A stretch of DNA of 64,000 bases, taken from contig NZ_AKKA01000072.1 in assembly GCF_000282035.1 (NCBI RefSeq), forward strand, positions 62,001 through 126,000, read 5' to 3'. Source of the stretch: Rhizobium sp. CF122. Its GTDB lineage: Bacteria; Pseudomonadota; Alphaproteobacteria; Rhizobiales; Rhizobiaceae. Each line of letters begins with the position of its first letter. Within the stretch, counting starts at the first letter, position 1. Below, one piece after another: positions 52,604 to 62,351 of this stretch. The translations under genes were made by a program, and so were the position numbers. A model generated the notes under the pieces. The model saw nothing but the letters and a program-made list of their open reading frames with translations. It searched no databases and was not told where the DNA came from.

Positions 52604-53914
52604 TTGCTTCTCGAAATTTCAATCGTTGTTATTCTCACCATCTTGAATGGCGTCCTCGCCATGTCCGAGCTTGCGGTCGTTTCCTCACGGCCGGCTCGTC
52701 TCAAAGTCATGGCCGATCAGGGAAGCCGCGGGGCCGCCATGGCAATCCGGCTCTCTGAGCAGCCCGGTCGGTTTCTGTCGACCGTACAGATCGGCATTAC
52801 GCTCGTTGGCGTACTGTCCGGTGCATTCTCGGGTGCAACGCTTGGCGCGCGACTGGCCGGTTGGCTAGGCACGCACGGCTTGTCACAGGCCGCAGCCGAT
52901 GCACTCGGGGTCGGCTCGGTCGTTGTCGCCATCACATACCTGTCGCTGATCGTTGGCGAATTGGTACCAAAGCAGATCGCGCTTCGCGCCCCCGAGACGG
53001 TTGCAAGCAAAGTCGCTCCGGCGATGATGCTTCTGTCTCGCCTGGCCGCCCCGCTCGTCTGGCTGTTGGATTTCTCCGGCCGCACCATCCTTCGTCTTCT
53101 GGGTCAATCGGGCAAGTCTGGTGACGTGGTGACCGATGAAGAAATCAAGACCGTCCTGGCAGAGGCGCACAGCGCTGGCGTCATCGAGATGGAAGAGTCT
53201 GCAATGATCTCTGGTGTCATGCGTTTGGCCGACCGAAATGCCAGAGCCTTGATGACACCGCGCCGGGAGGTGGAGGTGATCGATGTCGAGGACGGTTTCA
53301 ACGAGATTCGGGATCAACTCCGCCGGACCGCGCAGGCGCGACTGCCAGTGCGCAAGAATAGCTCCGACGAAATCATCGGCGTGCTTTTGACCAAGGATTT
53401 TTACGACGCGCTTGCGTCGTCCGGCCATGTCGACATCACCGCTATTGTGCAGCAAGTGCCGATCGTATCTGATCTGTCAGGCGCTCTCGACGTCATTCAG
53501 GCCATTCGTCGTTCACGCTGCCACATGGTGCTGGTCTATGACGAATATGGCCACTTTGAAGGCGTCATCACCTCCGGCGACATTCTGGAAGCAATCCTGG
53601 GCGCGGTCCAGGAGGACTCGATTGGCGAGAAGGCGATCGTACGCCGCCACGATGGCAGCTATCTCGTATCCGGCTGGACGCCGATCGATGAGTTTGCCGA
53701 TTTCATGGGCTTCCAGATTGACAGTGACAGGGATTATCAGACGGTTGCAGGGCTCGTACTGGAAGAGATGAAGCATCTGCCTGACGTCGGCGAGAGTTTC
53801 GTGATGAACGGCTGGCGGTTCGAGGTGGTCGACCTTGATGGACGTAGAATCGACAAGCTTCTCTTGACCGCTGAAGTGCCGCTCGACGATGGCGCAAGCC
53901 GCACACTTCAGTAA
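52604..53914 (+). CDS. CNNM/CorC-type membrane protein with CBS domains (hemolysin family)
   Basis: From the TTG at 52604 (start uncertain; the frame is open back to 52349 without a good site) the protein begins with the first membrane helix (LLLEISIVVILTILNGVLAM, then SELAVVSSRPARLK). The DUF21/CNNM membrane domain (TVQIGITLVGVLSGAFSGA, LIVGELVPKQIAL) spans about 1-200. Two CBS domains follow (VIEMEESAMISGVMRLADRN, RRSRCHMVLVYDEYGHFEGV), then a CorC_HlyC C-terminal domain (YQTVAGLVLEEMKHLPDVGE). The family is implicated in Mg/Co efflux. The hemolysin name is historical. Confidence 0.88.
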   Translation: MLLEISIVVILTILNGVLAMSELAVVSSRPARLKVMADQGSRGAAMAIRLSEQPGRFLSTVQIGITLVGVLSGAFSGATLGARLAGWLGTHGLSQAAADALGVGSVVVAITYLSLIVGELVPKQIALRAPETVASKVAPAMMLLSRLAAPLVWLLDFSGRTILRLLGQSGKSGDVVTDEEIKTVLAEAHSAGVIEMEESAMISGVMRLADRNARALMTPRREVEVIDVEDGFNEIRDQLRRTAQARLPVRKNSSDEIIGVLLTKDFYDALASSGHVDITAIVQQVPIVSDLSGALDVIQAIRRSRCHMVLVYDEYGHFEGVITSGDILEAILGAVQEDSIGEKAIVRRHDGSYLVSGWTPIDEFADFMGFQIDSDRDYQTVAGLVLEEMKHLPDVGESFVMNGWRFEVVDLDGRRIDKLLLTAEVPLDDGASRTLQ

Positions 53915-53986
53915 GTCGATTGGACCTCGTTCGTGCGGGACCTTCATGTGGAAAGGGCGTTCCCCTTTTCATCTATGGAGGCAGAT

Positions 53987-54265
53987 ATGAAAGCTCTTAC
54001 AATAGCTGCTGCAGCAGCACTTGCGTTTACCGGCACCGCTATGCCCAGACTGTTGTGACCGTGCCTGGCGAGGTGAGAACCTACATAACCGGACAGGAAG
54101 TACCGTCCGTTGCCTACGACTGATATCATTGTCGGATCGCAACTGCCGTCTTCGGTTGAAATACACACGATCCCCAGCAATGATGCATACGGTTACACAG
54201 TGATCAACAAGCAACGCGTGATCGTCGATCCACATATGCACAGCGTGATCGAAATCATCAAATAA
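53987..54265 (+). pseudogene. DUF1236-type periplasmic protein with two frameshifts
   Basis: A GGAGG site and ATG at 53987 start a signal peptide (MKALTIAAAAALAFTGTAM) that runs into a stop. The DUF1236 body continues in a second frame (AQTVVTVPGEVRTYITGQ, VPSVAYD, stop) and finishes in a third (DIIVGSQLPSSVEIHTIPS, YGYTVINKQRVIVDPHMHSV, to TAA at 54263). Single- and two-base losses near 54047 and 54120 would explain both shifts. Rhizobial DUF1236 proteins are exported and of unknown function. Two lesions make a sequencing error less likely than true decay. Confidence 0.7.
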
Positions 54266-54395
54266 TCAATCTACTCACTGAGTTGGCTGACATTGTGCTT
54301 GCACTCGGATGCATCGACCTTGCGTTACGGAATGTGACCGTGCCCAAACGCTAGCTATTGGCTTGCGCGCTCCCGGAGTGCCGATTGGTCGGGTC

Positions 54396-56402
54396 CTAGA
54401 GTGATGAGCGCGTTTCCTTTCGACCGAGGAGCCAGAGAAGGTACGGTCCTCCGATCAGGGCGGCGAACAGGCCGACCGGCACCTGGTAGGGATAGATAAC
54501 CACACGCGATAACCAGTCGGCCACGAGAAGCAGGCCGGCGCCGATCAGCATGGCCGCGAGCAGGTTATCGCTGGCCCGTCGAAAGCCGATCAATCTTGAC
54601 AGGTGGGGTGCGATCAAGCCGGTGAGGCTGAGCGGCCCAATGAGGAAGGAAGAGATCGCGCTCATCAGCGCGGCGAAGGCTGCAAGCAGCAGCCGTGTCG
54701 ATGTGACGCGAAGTCCGACACTGCGCGCCAACCCTTCGCCAAGCGGCAGGATCGCGAACCAGCGCGTCATCAGGAAGAGCGGTGCTGTCAGAATTGTTAG
54801 CGAGAGGATTGCCGTCCAGGCTTCGAGCGTGCCGGCGCGGTTGGTCGAGCCCGATATCCAGGTCAGCAGAATGTAGCTTCGCATGTCTCCCTGGGCGAGC
54901 ACCATGCCGACGATTGCAAGACACAAAGCGCTGATGGCAACACCTGCAAGCAGGAGTGCCTCCGTCGATAGCCCGGCGCGCCGGGCAATGGCGATCATGG
55001 CCAGGAATGAAGCGAGTGCGCCTGATGCCATGCCGGCGATCATGATTGGAGGCGAGGGGAAGGCGAATATGAATAGCGTCACCGTCAGTCCAGCCCCGGC
55101 GCCGGAGGAGACGCCGAGCACCTCGGGGCTAGCCAGCGGATTGCCGGTCACGCGTTGCATGATGAAGCCGGCCGCACCGAGCATCGCGCCTGCTCCGGCC
55201 GCAACGACAATCCGCGGCAGCCGGAACGGTAGAAGATCTAAGAGCAGCGAGCCGATGGCTACTCTCCAGCCACCCTCGGTCGGTCCAACAACAAGCACGG
55301 CTACGAACACAAGCAGAAAGCCAGCGGCGAGGAGCAGAAGCGCCGGTGCTGGTCGCAATCGACGTCGCACAGCCCCGGCCGATCTTGCCGTAACCGCCGC
55401 CCGCCCGTGCACGCGCGGCAGCAAAAACAGCAGGAGCGGGCCGCCGATGAGCGCGGTGGCTGCTCCTGTTGGCGCAAGGTCAAAAAAGCCGGGACCGAGC
55501 AGCTGCGTCAGGCAATCCGTCAGAAACAACACCGCGGCGCCGGCAAGAGGCGCGGTCGTCATGATCTGACGCGTGGTGCGCGCACCGCAAAGCCGTGCGA
55601 TCGCCGGCGCGGCAAGCCCGAGGAAGCCAATGATGCCGACCGTCGCGGTGACGGAGGCCGACAGCCAAACGGCAAGCATCAGAACGGCAAGCCGGACGGC
55701 GTGTAGCGAAACACCGAGACCTTTGGCGCTGGCATCGTCCAGAGCCAGCATGTTGAGCGGCCTGAGCAGAAGCAGCGCGGCGAGGATACCAGCAGCGAGC
55801 TGAGGTGCAAGCGATGTTACGCCACCCCAATCCTGCTGGTTGAGGGCGCCGGCGCCCCAGATGTGGATCGACATGGCATATTCGCCTCGCGCCAGCACCA
55901 GCGTAACGCTAAGTGAGGCTGCAACCATGCTGACGATCATGCCGCAGATGGCCACGGTGACCGGATCAAGACCGCGGCGCCAACTCAAGGCAAGGACAAG
56001 GGCGACGGCGCTCAGGCCACCGGCAAAGGCGATGAGCTCACGCGAGGCACCGGCAAGGACGGGCGAAAAACTAAGACCGATCGTCAGCGCCAGTTGTGCG
56101 CCGGAGGCGATACCGAGCGTCGAGGCATCGGCGATCGGGTTGCGCAGAATGCGCTGCAGGAGCGCCCCGGCGAGGCCCAGTGCGGCCCCCGAGATCAAAG
56201 CGATCACAGCCCGTGGCATAAGGCTGCTCCACAGCAGGATCGCGTCGAGCGCCTTGGCCTGCTCAGGATCGCCGGGCACCTGAGGACGCAACAGCAACAG
56301 CAGGGCGAAGGCGACGACGCAGGCGACGGCAAGTGTGCTAGCTGGCATGATTGGACTGCGTGAACACGCACGTGGTATGACGAGACTAGCGGTTTCGGAC
56401 AC
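54396..56402 (-). CDS. fhuB: Ferric-hydroxamate ABC permease, FhuB type (two fused halves)
   Basis: This 668-residue protein has about twenty membrane helices in two homologous FecCD halves (first about 20-330, second about 345-668), as in E. coli FhuB (about 660 residues). The start is taken at GTG 56402, where GAAGGA lies at the right distance inside the end of the binding-protein gene (17-base overlap); the open frame to 56459 is out-of-family sequence. Family motifs include GLAGALLQRILRNPIADAST and its second-half copy GAAGFIMQRVTGNPLASPEV. It carries ferric hydroxamates across the inner membrane. No fhuC ATPase gene follows. Confidence 0.9.
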   Translation of the reverse strand: MSETASLVIPRACSRSPIMPASTLAVACVVAFALLLLLRPQVPGDPEQAKALDAILLWSSLMPRAVIALISGAALGLAGALLQRILRNPIADASTLGIASGAQLALTIGLSFSPVLAGASRELIAFAGGLSAVALVLALSWRRGLDPVTVAICGMIVSMVAASLSVTLVLARGEYAMSIHIWGAGALNQQDWGGVTSLAPQLAAGILAALLLLRPLNMLALDDASAKGLGVSLHAVRLAVLMLAVWLSASVTATVGIIGFLGLAAPAIARLCGARTTRQIMTTAPLAGAAVLFLTDCLTQLLGPGFFDLAPTGAATALIGGPLLLFLLPRVHGRAAVTARSAGAVRRRLRPAPALLLLAAGFLLVFVAVLVVGPTEGGWRVAIGSLLLDLLPFRLPRIVVAAGAGAMLGAAGFIMQRVTGNPLASPEVLGVSSGAGAGLTVTLFIFAFPSPPIMIAGMASGALASFLAMIAIARRAGLSTEALLLAGVAISALCLAIVGMVLAQGDMRSYILLTWISGSTNRAGTLEAWTAILSLTILTAPLFLMTRWFAILPLGEGLARSVGLRVTSTRLLLAAFAALMSAISSFLIGPLSLTGLIAPHLSRLIGFRRASDNLLAAMLIGAGLLLVADWLSRVVIYPYQVPVGLFAALIGGPYLLWLLGRKETRSSL

Positions 56403-57273
56403 GGGAGAATCCTTCGGCGAGAAAGTCGGCGAAGCGACCCGCGGCCGGAAGCGCGCCATAGGGGTTGATCGAACCGCTCGTCAGGATGCGGTCCTCGCGT
56501 ACGGCCGGAAGGGCCTTCCAGAATGCGCTGCCGGTCAGGGCATCGAACGCGTCTTGCGGATGCGGCGGAATGAGGAGGATCCAGGCATCTGGCATGGACG
56601 CCAGAGTTTCAATGCCGACAGGCGCCGTGGCGGAATAGCTGGTCGCTCCTTTCCAGGCGTTAGACAGTCCGACCTGCTGCAATACTTCACCGAACATGCT
56701 GTCGGAACCAAACACCCGGCAGTGGCGGGCATCGCCGAGATTGATTGGCAGGATGGGGCGTCCATCGCCGCTGGCGGCAAACAGGGACTTATAGCGATCC
56801 AGTTTCGCAGCGAGATCCTCGACCAGCTGCCGCGCCTCCTTGCGCTCAAGGCGTTCGCCGATCGCCAGTGTTGCCTGCTCGGCCAGTTCGTAAGGACTTC
56901 TTCCGGGCACATAGATCGCATGACTTTCGACCGCTGCAATGCGGCTCATCAGCGGATCGGCCCAGGCGTAGAAGTTTGAGTTGAAGATCAAGTCGGGGCG
57001 CGCGAAGCGCAAAACCTCAAGGTTCGGCGTTCCGCGCAGCCCGAGATCAGCGACGGTCTCGGGCACTTCGGGTGTTACGGCGATCTGCCTGAATTGGCGC
57101 AGTTCCGTCGCCGCAACCACGTTGGCACCGATCGCAAGCAGCGTTTCCAAGAGCGCCCAGTCGAGCGTGGCAACCCGTGGTTCTGGCGACCGGCCTTGCG
57201 CCACACTCGTAACGAACGTGGCCGCTCCAGCCAGAAAAGTCCTGCGGGCGAGCAGTGATGCGCGCAAATTCAT
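56386..57273 (-). CDS. fhuD: Ferric-siderophore binding protein, FhuD type
   Basis: A 295-residue periplasmic binding protein of the FhuD/BtuF class. The N-terminus carries a twin-arginine pattern (LLARRTFLAGAATFVTSVAQ) rather than a plain Sec signal, as in FhuD-type proteins. Substrate-binding segments are RVATLDWALLETLLAIGANV and VLRFARPDLIFNSNFYAWAD. It takes ferric hydroxamate from the TonB receptor to FhuB. The gene lies 56 bases after the receptor and overlaps fhuB. Confidence 0.88.
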   Translation of the reverse strand: MNLRASLLARRTFLAGAATFVTSVAQGRSPEPRVATLDWALLETLLAIGANVVAATELRQFRQIAVTPEVPETVADLGLRGTPNLEVLRFARPDLIFNSNFYAWADPLMSRIAAVESHAIYVPGRSPYELAEQATLAIGERLERKEARQLVEDLAAKLDRYKSLFAASGDGRPILPINLGDARHCRVFGSDSMFGEVLQQVGLSNAWKGATSYSATAPVGIETLASMPDAWILLIPPHPQDAFDALTGSAFWKALPAVREDRILTSGSINPYGALPAAGRFADFLAEGFSRVRNR

Positions 57274-57329
57274 CTCCAGTCGCGCGAAGAAGGTCCGGAA
57301 GGGCCTTCTTCATATGCAAAATTATTATG

Positions 57330-59504
57330 CTACCAGACTTTGCTCAGCTTGAAGGTGAAGGTGCGTGCGTCACCATAACCGCATGCGCCTACACCACCGC
57401 AGCTTTCCACGTATACCTTGTCAAATATGTTGGTGACGTTGAGTGACGCGACCCAGTCGTTCTTTTTGTAACGGACCGCGGCGTCAACAAGTGTCGCGTC
57501 GGGAACCTTGAGTGTATTCGCTTCGTCGGCCCACGACTCACCCTTGTAACGCACGCCTGCGCCGAGGCTCAGGCCCTCGAGTGTGCCTGTCGTGACGGTG
57601 TAGTCGAGCCACAAGGAGGCTGTAACGTCCGGCACGATGTACGGGGTTTTCCCGACAAGCGACGGGTTGGGATCGTTCCTGGTGACCTCGACGTCATTAT
57701 AGGCAACTGAGCTGAGAACCTTCCAGTTATCGTTGAGGTTGACCTTGCCTTCCAGTTCGACACCCTGGGATCTGACTTCACCCAATTGATCCTGCCACGG
57801 TGGTACTGCGATCGACACGACGTTGTTACGCTTGTTGATGTGGAAGACCGAGGCCGTGAAGGTCGCGTCCATGAAGGTCGGCTCGTATTTTACACCGGCT
57901 TCAAACTGCTCGCCTTCCTCCGGCAGCAGCGGGCCTTGCGCGCCGAGCCCAACCAACGGGTTGAAGAAGCTTGCGGCACTGATGTAAGGCGTCACGCCAT
58001 TGGCGAACTCATAGGCGAGGCCCGCACGACCGCTCCATGCGCCTTCGGAGGTGCGGAAGTCGTCATTGGCGGGCAGCCGATCGTCCATCTCGCTGCGCAC
58101 ATAGTCGTAGCGGCCGTTAAGCGTGGCTATCCAGCCATCACCGAAGCGGATCTGGTCCTGGGCGTAGAAGCCAAGCTGGTTCATCGCCAGAACCTGATTG
58201 TAAAGCGGGTTGTTGGGCGGCAGCGGCAGCCCGTAGATCGGGTTAACCGGGCTGATCGGCGTCGTCCCGAACAGCGAGTTTTGAACATTATCGATGCGAT
58301 AGTAGCGGTAGTCTATCCCGGCCATGACGGTATGGCTGGCACCGCCGAGCTCAAAATCGGTCTCGACGCGGTTGTCAAATGCCAATGTGTCGGCGCTGGT
58401 ATCACCCTCAAAACCGATGCGCAGCAGGTCGTAGTTCGGCGCCGTCGGCGTGCCCCCGACATAGCCGTAGGGGTAGGGTCCGAATTCATACTTGTTGAGA
58501 TGCCCGTAGCGAAAGTTCGACGACAGTTTCCAGCCGTTGTCGAACTCGTGCTCCAGCTCATAGCCGACCATTTCCTGATTGTAGCGACCGGTGTCGCTGT
58601 CCGGTTCGCCCGGGAAGAAGTCGCGGCGTATCTTGCCGAACGGCGCGTCCACCACGGTGCCTACATAGGGGAGGAACCCGTTGCCGATATGGACCTGATC
58701 GAGCCCGCCAGCGTAGGCCCATACGGTGAAATTGGTGGAGGCGTCCGGGGAGACCGTTAGCTGCGGCATGATGAAGCCGCGCAGGTCATGTGAGAAATCG
58801 GAATAGTTGTCGCCGCCGGCGATCTTGCCGGTCAGGCGATAACTCATGGTATCGCTGCTGCCGACCTTGTCCGAGAAGTCGAAACCGCCGAACCCGTTGC
58901 CGTTACTGTTGATGCCGGTCTCGGTATAATAATAGGGCTCGTCGGTCGGTCGCTTGCGTATCATGTTGACGATGCCACCTGGGTTGGAGCCGCCGTAAAG
59001 AACGGAGGCGGGCCCCTTCAGCACTTCGACACGCTCCAGCATGAATGGATCGATCTGGAAGCCGCCGAAGCCATAGCTGAACAGGCTGAGGCCATCGAGG
59101 AAAACGCCCGTTTGCGTGGCGTTGAAGCCGCGAATGTAAAACCAGTCCGTGTCAGGGTCGGTGCCATAAGGAGCAGCGGTCACGCCAGGCGTATAGCGCA
59201 AGGCTTCATCGACCTTGTTGACGACGCCGCGGTCATCCATTTCCTGCCTTCCGACAACGGAGACGGCCTGTGGAATTTCGTTGAGCGGCGTGTCGGTCTT
59301 CGATCCCGTCGTGGTTTCCTTGGCGACGTATCCGTTCACGGGACCGATCGCTTTGTTGTCGGCGCTCTTGCCCTGGACGACGATCGGCGCAAGTGCCGTG
59401 TCGGCCGTCTGCGCCTGCGCCGTCCAGGCGGCGCAAAGACCGATCAGCGCGACACTCGCACTCAGAGCCCGCCGCGCGCCCTGGAAATCTTCTACTTTTT
59501 GCAT
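57330..59504 (-). CDS. TonB-dependent siderophore receptor (FhuA-like)
   Basis: The 724-residue outer-membrane receptor has a signal peptide (about 1-31, cleavage after AQA) and a TonB box-like APIVVQG soon after. The plug domain (about 70-190: IPQAVSVVGRQEMDDRG, PDTDWFYIRGFNATQTGVFL, MLERVEVLKGPASVLYGGSN) is followed by a 22-stranded barrel ending in the aromatic C-terminus FTFKLSKVW. The plug sequences are closest to FhuA/ferrichrome and hydroxamate-type receptors. A TGA-N9-TCA iron box lies 61 bases upstream. With FhuD and FhuB it forms an iron-hydroxamate uptake route. Confidence 0.92.
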   Translation of the reverse strand: MQKVEDFQGARRALSASVALIGLCAAWTAQAQTADTALAPIVVQGKSADNKAIGPVNGYVAKETTTGSKTDTPLNEIPQAVSVVGRQEMDDRGVVNKVDEALRYTPGVTAAPYGTDPDTDWFYIRGFNATQTGVFLDGLSLFSYGFGGFQIDPFMLERVEVLKGPASVLYGGSNPGGIVNMIRKRPTDEPYYYTETGINSNGNGFGGFDFSDKVGSSDTMSYRLTGKIAGGDNYSDFSHDLRGFIMPQLTVSPDASTNFTVWAYAGGLDQVHIGNGFLPYVGTVVDAPFGKIRRDFFPGEPDSDTGRYNQEMVGYELEHEFDNGWKLSSNFRYGHLNKYEFGPYPYGYVGGTPTAPNYDLLRIGFEGDTSADTLAFDNRVETDFELGGASHTVMAGIDYRYYRIDNVQNSLFGTTPISPVNPIYGLPLPPNNPLYNQVLAMNQLGFYAQDQIRFGDGWIATLNGRYDYVRSEMDDRLPANDDFRTSEGAWSGRAGLAYEFANGVTPYISAASFFNPLVGLGAQGPLLPEEGEQFEAGVKYEPTFMDATFTASVFHINKRNNVVSIAVPPWQDQLGEVRSQGVELEGKVNLNDNWKVLSSVAYNDVEVTRNDPNPSLVGKTPYIVPDVTASLWLDYTVTTGTLEGLSLGAGVRYKGESWADEANTLKVPDATLVDAAVRYKKNDWVASLNVTNIFDKVYVESCGGVGACGYGDARTFTFKLSKVW

Positions 59505-59564
59505 ATTCCTACTACCCCGCTCATAGGCCCACCGGCGGCCTGTCAGGCGCCAGCTCCAATAAGC

Positions 59565-59579
59565 TGAGCGATTAACTCA
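59565..59579. promoter_or_regulatory. Iron-responsive (IRO/RirA-type) box
   Basis: TGAGCGATTAACTCA fits the TGA-N9-TCA pattern of the iron-rhodo box recognised by RirA in Rhizobiaceae. It is centred about 68 bases before the receptor start, inside an AT-rich promoter region. It would repress the uptake operon under iron-replete conditions. Confidence 0.65.
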
Positions 59580-59668
59580 AATTTAAAGGTCGGGCTTGGC
59601 CTGATCAGCGGCGATTGAACGATTTTGGGCAATTTCAAAATTCGTGGGCAAATCTTTGCAAAAATGCA

Positions 59669-60553
59669 TCACTCACACTTAGACCGCTTCCAGCGCGCCG
59701 GTGTCGTGCCGACGTGCTTGCGAAAGACACGTGTGAAATGTGCCTGATCGGAAAAGCCCGTCTCCACGGCGATTGCGGTGAGGCCTTGATCGCCATCGCG
59801 CAGCAGCTCTTTGGCAAGCTCAAGTCTGGCGTTCATCTGCCAATCGTGTGGCGTGAGGCCGGTAGAGGCCTTGAACGAATGGCTGAAATGCGACTGCGAC
59901 AGCCCCGTCAGTTCGGCCAGTTCCTGCAGGCGGATGTTGCGACCGCAATGCTCCTGCATGAACTCGGTGGCGCGGCGCAATTGCCAGGATGCCAGTTCAC
60001 CGCGCTTGCGCGGCGGCGTCTTGACCATCTTCAGCACGTCGATGACAAGTGAGAGCGCAAGACCATCGCCGTAGAGATCATGCAACGGAATGGGGCTGGC
60101 GATCTCTGTGGCAATCAGTTCGGCAAGCGCCATTGCCCGCTGGTCGAAGAAGAGCAGTTGCGGCTCTCTCAGTTTTTGCGGATCGATATCTTCCATCAGC
60201 CGCTGGCTGATGACATCGGCATCGAAATGGACGTCGAGATGACGCATCTGGTGTACCTCTCTGATGTCCACCCACAGTTCCATTTCCGCTGGAATGTAGG
60301 AAATTGGACTCGCTCGACGGTCCTGCGGTGTCCCGGCTGCCGTCGCCGAACGCCTGACCGAAGGACGACCGCGCCCGAGGTGGTCGAGAAGGATGAAGAG
60401 GCGCGGATCGCGCGCCACGTAATGTCCGCCTGCATAAGCGCCGCATTCGACATCCCACAGGTCGGCTGTAATGCCGTTCCAGTTTCGACGCCTGAGCCCG
60501 CCAACGACCGAGAACCCCTCGATCGCGTTCTGCATGCGCGGCTGAAATGTCAT
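59669..60553 (-). CDS. AraC-family regulator of siderophore uptake
   Basis: A 294-residue protein starting at ATG 60553 (AGGAC upstream; a TTG five codons earlier is also in frame). The N-terminal sensory region (1-185) precedes two C-terminal AraC HTH motifs (about 195-290: IRLQELAELTGLSQSHFSHSF, LTAIAVETGFSDQAHFTRVF). It lies just upstream of the receptor gene on the same strand, like siderophore-responsive AraC regulators (for example RhrA and PchR types), and probably activates uptake when the siderophore is present. Confidence 0.88.
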   Translation of the reverse strand: MTFQPRMQNAIEGFSVVGGLRRRNWNGITADLWDVECGAYAGGHYVARDPRLFILLDHLGRGRPSVRRSATAAGTPQDRRASPISYIPAEMELWVDIREVHQMRHLDVHFDADVISQRLMEDIDPQKLREPQLLFFDQRAMALAELIATEIASPIPLHDLYGDGLALSLVIDVLKMVKTPPRKRGELASWQLRRATEFMQEHCGRNIRLQELAELTGLSQSHFSHSFKASTGLTPHDWQMNARLELAKELLRDGDQGLTAIAVETGFSDQAHFTRVFRKHVGTTPARWKRSKCE

Positions 60554-60632
60554 GGCAATGTCCTGCAACTATAAAACATGTGTGCAATTATCAAGTTTAT
60601 TGCATCGCTTCAATCGTGACGTTTCAGGCTTT

Positions 60633-62351
60633 TCAGTGGTTCCTCATCTGTGCATCATGCAGCCGGTTATAGGCGCCGCGTTTGGCGATGAGGTCCAGAT
60701 GCGTGCCCTGCTCAACGATGCCCTTGCCGTCCACGACGACAATCCGATCCGCTCCCTGGATGGTCGCGAGCCGATGGGCAATGACGAGGGTCGTGCGTCC
60801 TTCCGACAGTTCGCCAAGTGAGCGCTGGATTGCGCGCTCCGTCTCGGTGTCGAGCGCCGATGTCGCTTCGTCGAGGATCAGGATCGGAGGGTTCTTCAGG
60901 AACATGCGCGCAATGGCGACACGCTGCTTCTGTCCGCCGGAAAGCTTGACGCCGCGCTCGCCGATGACGGTATCGAGACCTGCGGGCAGACCCGCAAGCA
61001 TTTCTTCCAGCCGTGCCCTACGGGCTGCCTCGACGATCTCGCCCTCGCTGGCACCCAATCGACCGTAGGCGATATTCTCGCGGATCGTGCCGCCGAACAG
61101 GAAGACGTCCTGCTGCACAATGCCGATCTGTTGGCGCAGTGACACCTTGGTCATGTCGCGGATGTCGAGGCCGTCAATCGTGATGCGGCCACTGCGAACC
61201 TCGTAGAAGCGCGGCAGGAGCGAACAGATCGTCGTCTTGCCGGCGCCCGAAGGGCCGACGAAAGCGATCGTTTCCCCGGCGCGGATCGTCAGATTGACAT
61301 GCTCGAAAACCGCCGCTGACGAACTGTATCCAAAAGAAACGTCCTCATAGGCGATTTCGCCGTTGAGATGATCGACCGTGACGGCATCAGGTGCATCGGC
61401 GATATCTGGCTCGGTATCGATCAGCTCGGTGAAGCGTCGGAAGCCGGCAATGCCCTTGGGGTAGGTTTCAATGACGGAGTTGATCTTTTCGACAGGACGG
61501 AAAAAGACGCCGACCAGAAGCAGAAAACCGATGAAGCCACCGGCGGTGAGGTTGCCAGAGAGCACGAAATAAGCCCCGGCGATCATCACGACCATCTGCG
61601 TCAGCCGCATGCTCATATAGCTCAGCGAGCTGCTTGCCGCCATGAGCTTGTAGGCGTCGAGCTTGACGCGCCGATAGCTCTGATTGTCCTTTTCGAAGAG
61701 CGTGCGCTCGTAGTTCTCGTTGGCGAAAGCTTGCACGACGCGGATGCCGCCGACATTTTCCTCAATGCGGGTGTTGAAGTCGCCGACCCGGTCGAAGAGA
61801 TGACGGAAATTCTGCGTCATGCGGCTCCCGAAATGGCTCGTCACCCAGGCTGCCAGGGGCACGACAACAGCCGTTATCAGCGCCAGTTGCCAGTTGACCG
61901 AGAACATCAGCAGCAAGGCGCCGGCAAAGGTCATCAATGCGATGAAAAGGTCCTCGGGGCCGTGGTGTGCGACTTCGCCAATCTCTTCGAGATCCTTCGT
62001 CAGCCGCCCGACGATATGTCCGGTCTTCTGGTTGTCGAAATAGCTGAAAGACAGCTTCTGCAGATGATTGAACGCCGCGCGGCGCATGTCTGTCTCGATA
62101 TTGATACCAAGCATATGACCCCAATAGGTGACGACCGTCATCAGGCCGGTATTGACGACATAGATTGCAAGCAAAGCTGCCGACGCAAGCAGGATCAACA
62201 GCCATTCATGGCTGAGCAGGAGCCTGTCGACGAACAGCTTGACGGCCATGGGAAAGCCAAGCTCCAACAGGCCTGACAGAATGGCGCAGGAAAAGTCGAG
62301 AATGAAAAGGCCGCGATACGGCCGATAATAGGAGAAGAAGCGACGCAACAT
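60633..62351 (-). CDS. ABC transporter half-molecule (membrane domain plus ATPase)
   Basis: A 572-residue type IV-fold ABC protein. The start at 62351 (MLRRFFSYYRPYRG) matches the opening I expect for this family; the frame extends to 62534 without a clear ribosome site. Six membrane helices (about 10-310) are followed by an ATPase with Walker A GPSGAGKTT, signature LSGGQKQRVAIARMF, Walker B ILILDEATSALD and an H-loop His in VIAHRLATI. It lies upstream of the AraC gene on the same strand. It could export or import a siderophore, or be a general lipid/drug exporter; the neighbourhood favours iron. Confidence 0.88.
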   Translation of the reverse strand: MLRRFFSYYRPYRGLFILDFSCAILSGLLELGFPMAVKLFVDRLLLSHEWLLILLASAALLAIYVVNTGLMTVVTYWGHMLGINIETDMRRAAFNHLQKLSFSYFDNQKTGHIVGRLTKDLEEIGEVAHHGPEDLFIALMTFAGALLLMFSVNWQLALITAVVVPLAAWVTSHFGSRMTQNFRHLFDRVGDFNTRIEENVGGIRVVQAFANENYERTLFEKDNQSYRRVKLDAYKLMAASSSLSYMSMRLTQMVVMIAGAYFVLSGNLTAGGFIGFLLLVGVFFRPVEKINSVIETYPKGIAGFRRFTELIDTEPDIADAPDAVTVDHLNGEIAYEDVSFGYSSSAAVFEHVNLTIRAGETIAFVGPSGAGKTTICSLLPRFYEVRSGRITIDGLDIRDMTKVSLRQQIGIVQQDVFLFGGTIRENIAYGRLGASEGEIVEAARRARLEEMLAGLPAGLDTVIGERGVKLSGGQKQRVAIARMFLKNPPILILDEATSALDTETERAIQRSLGELSEGRTTLVIAHRLATIQGADRIVVVDGKGIVEQGTHLDLIAKRGAYNRLHDAQMRNH

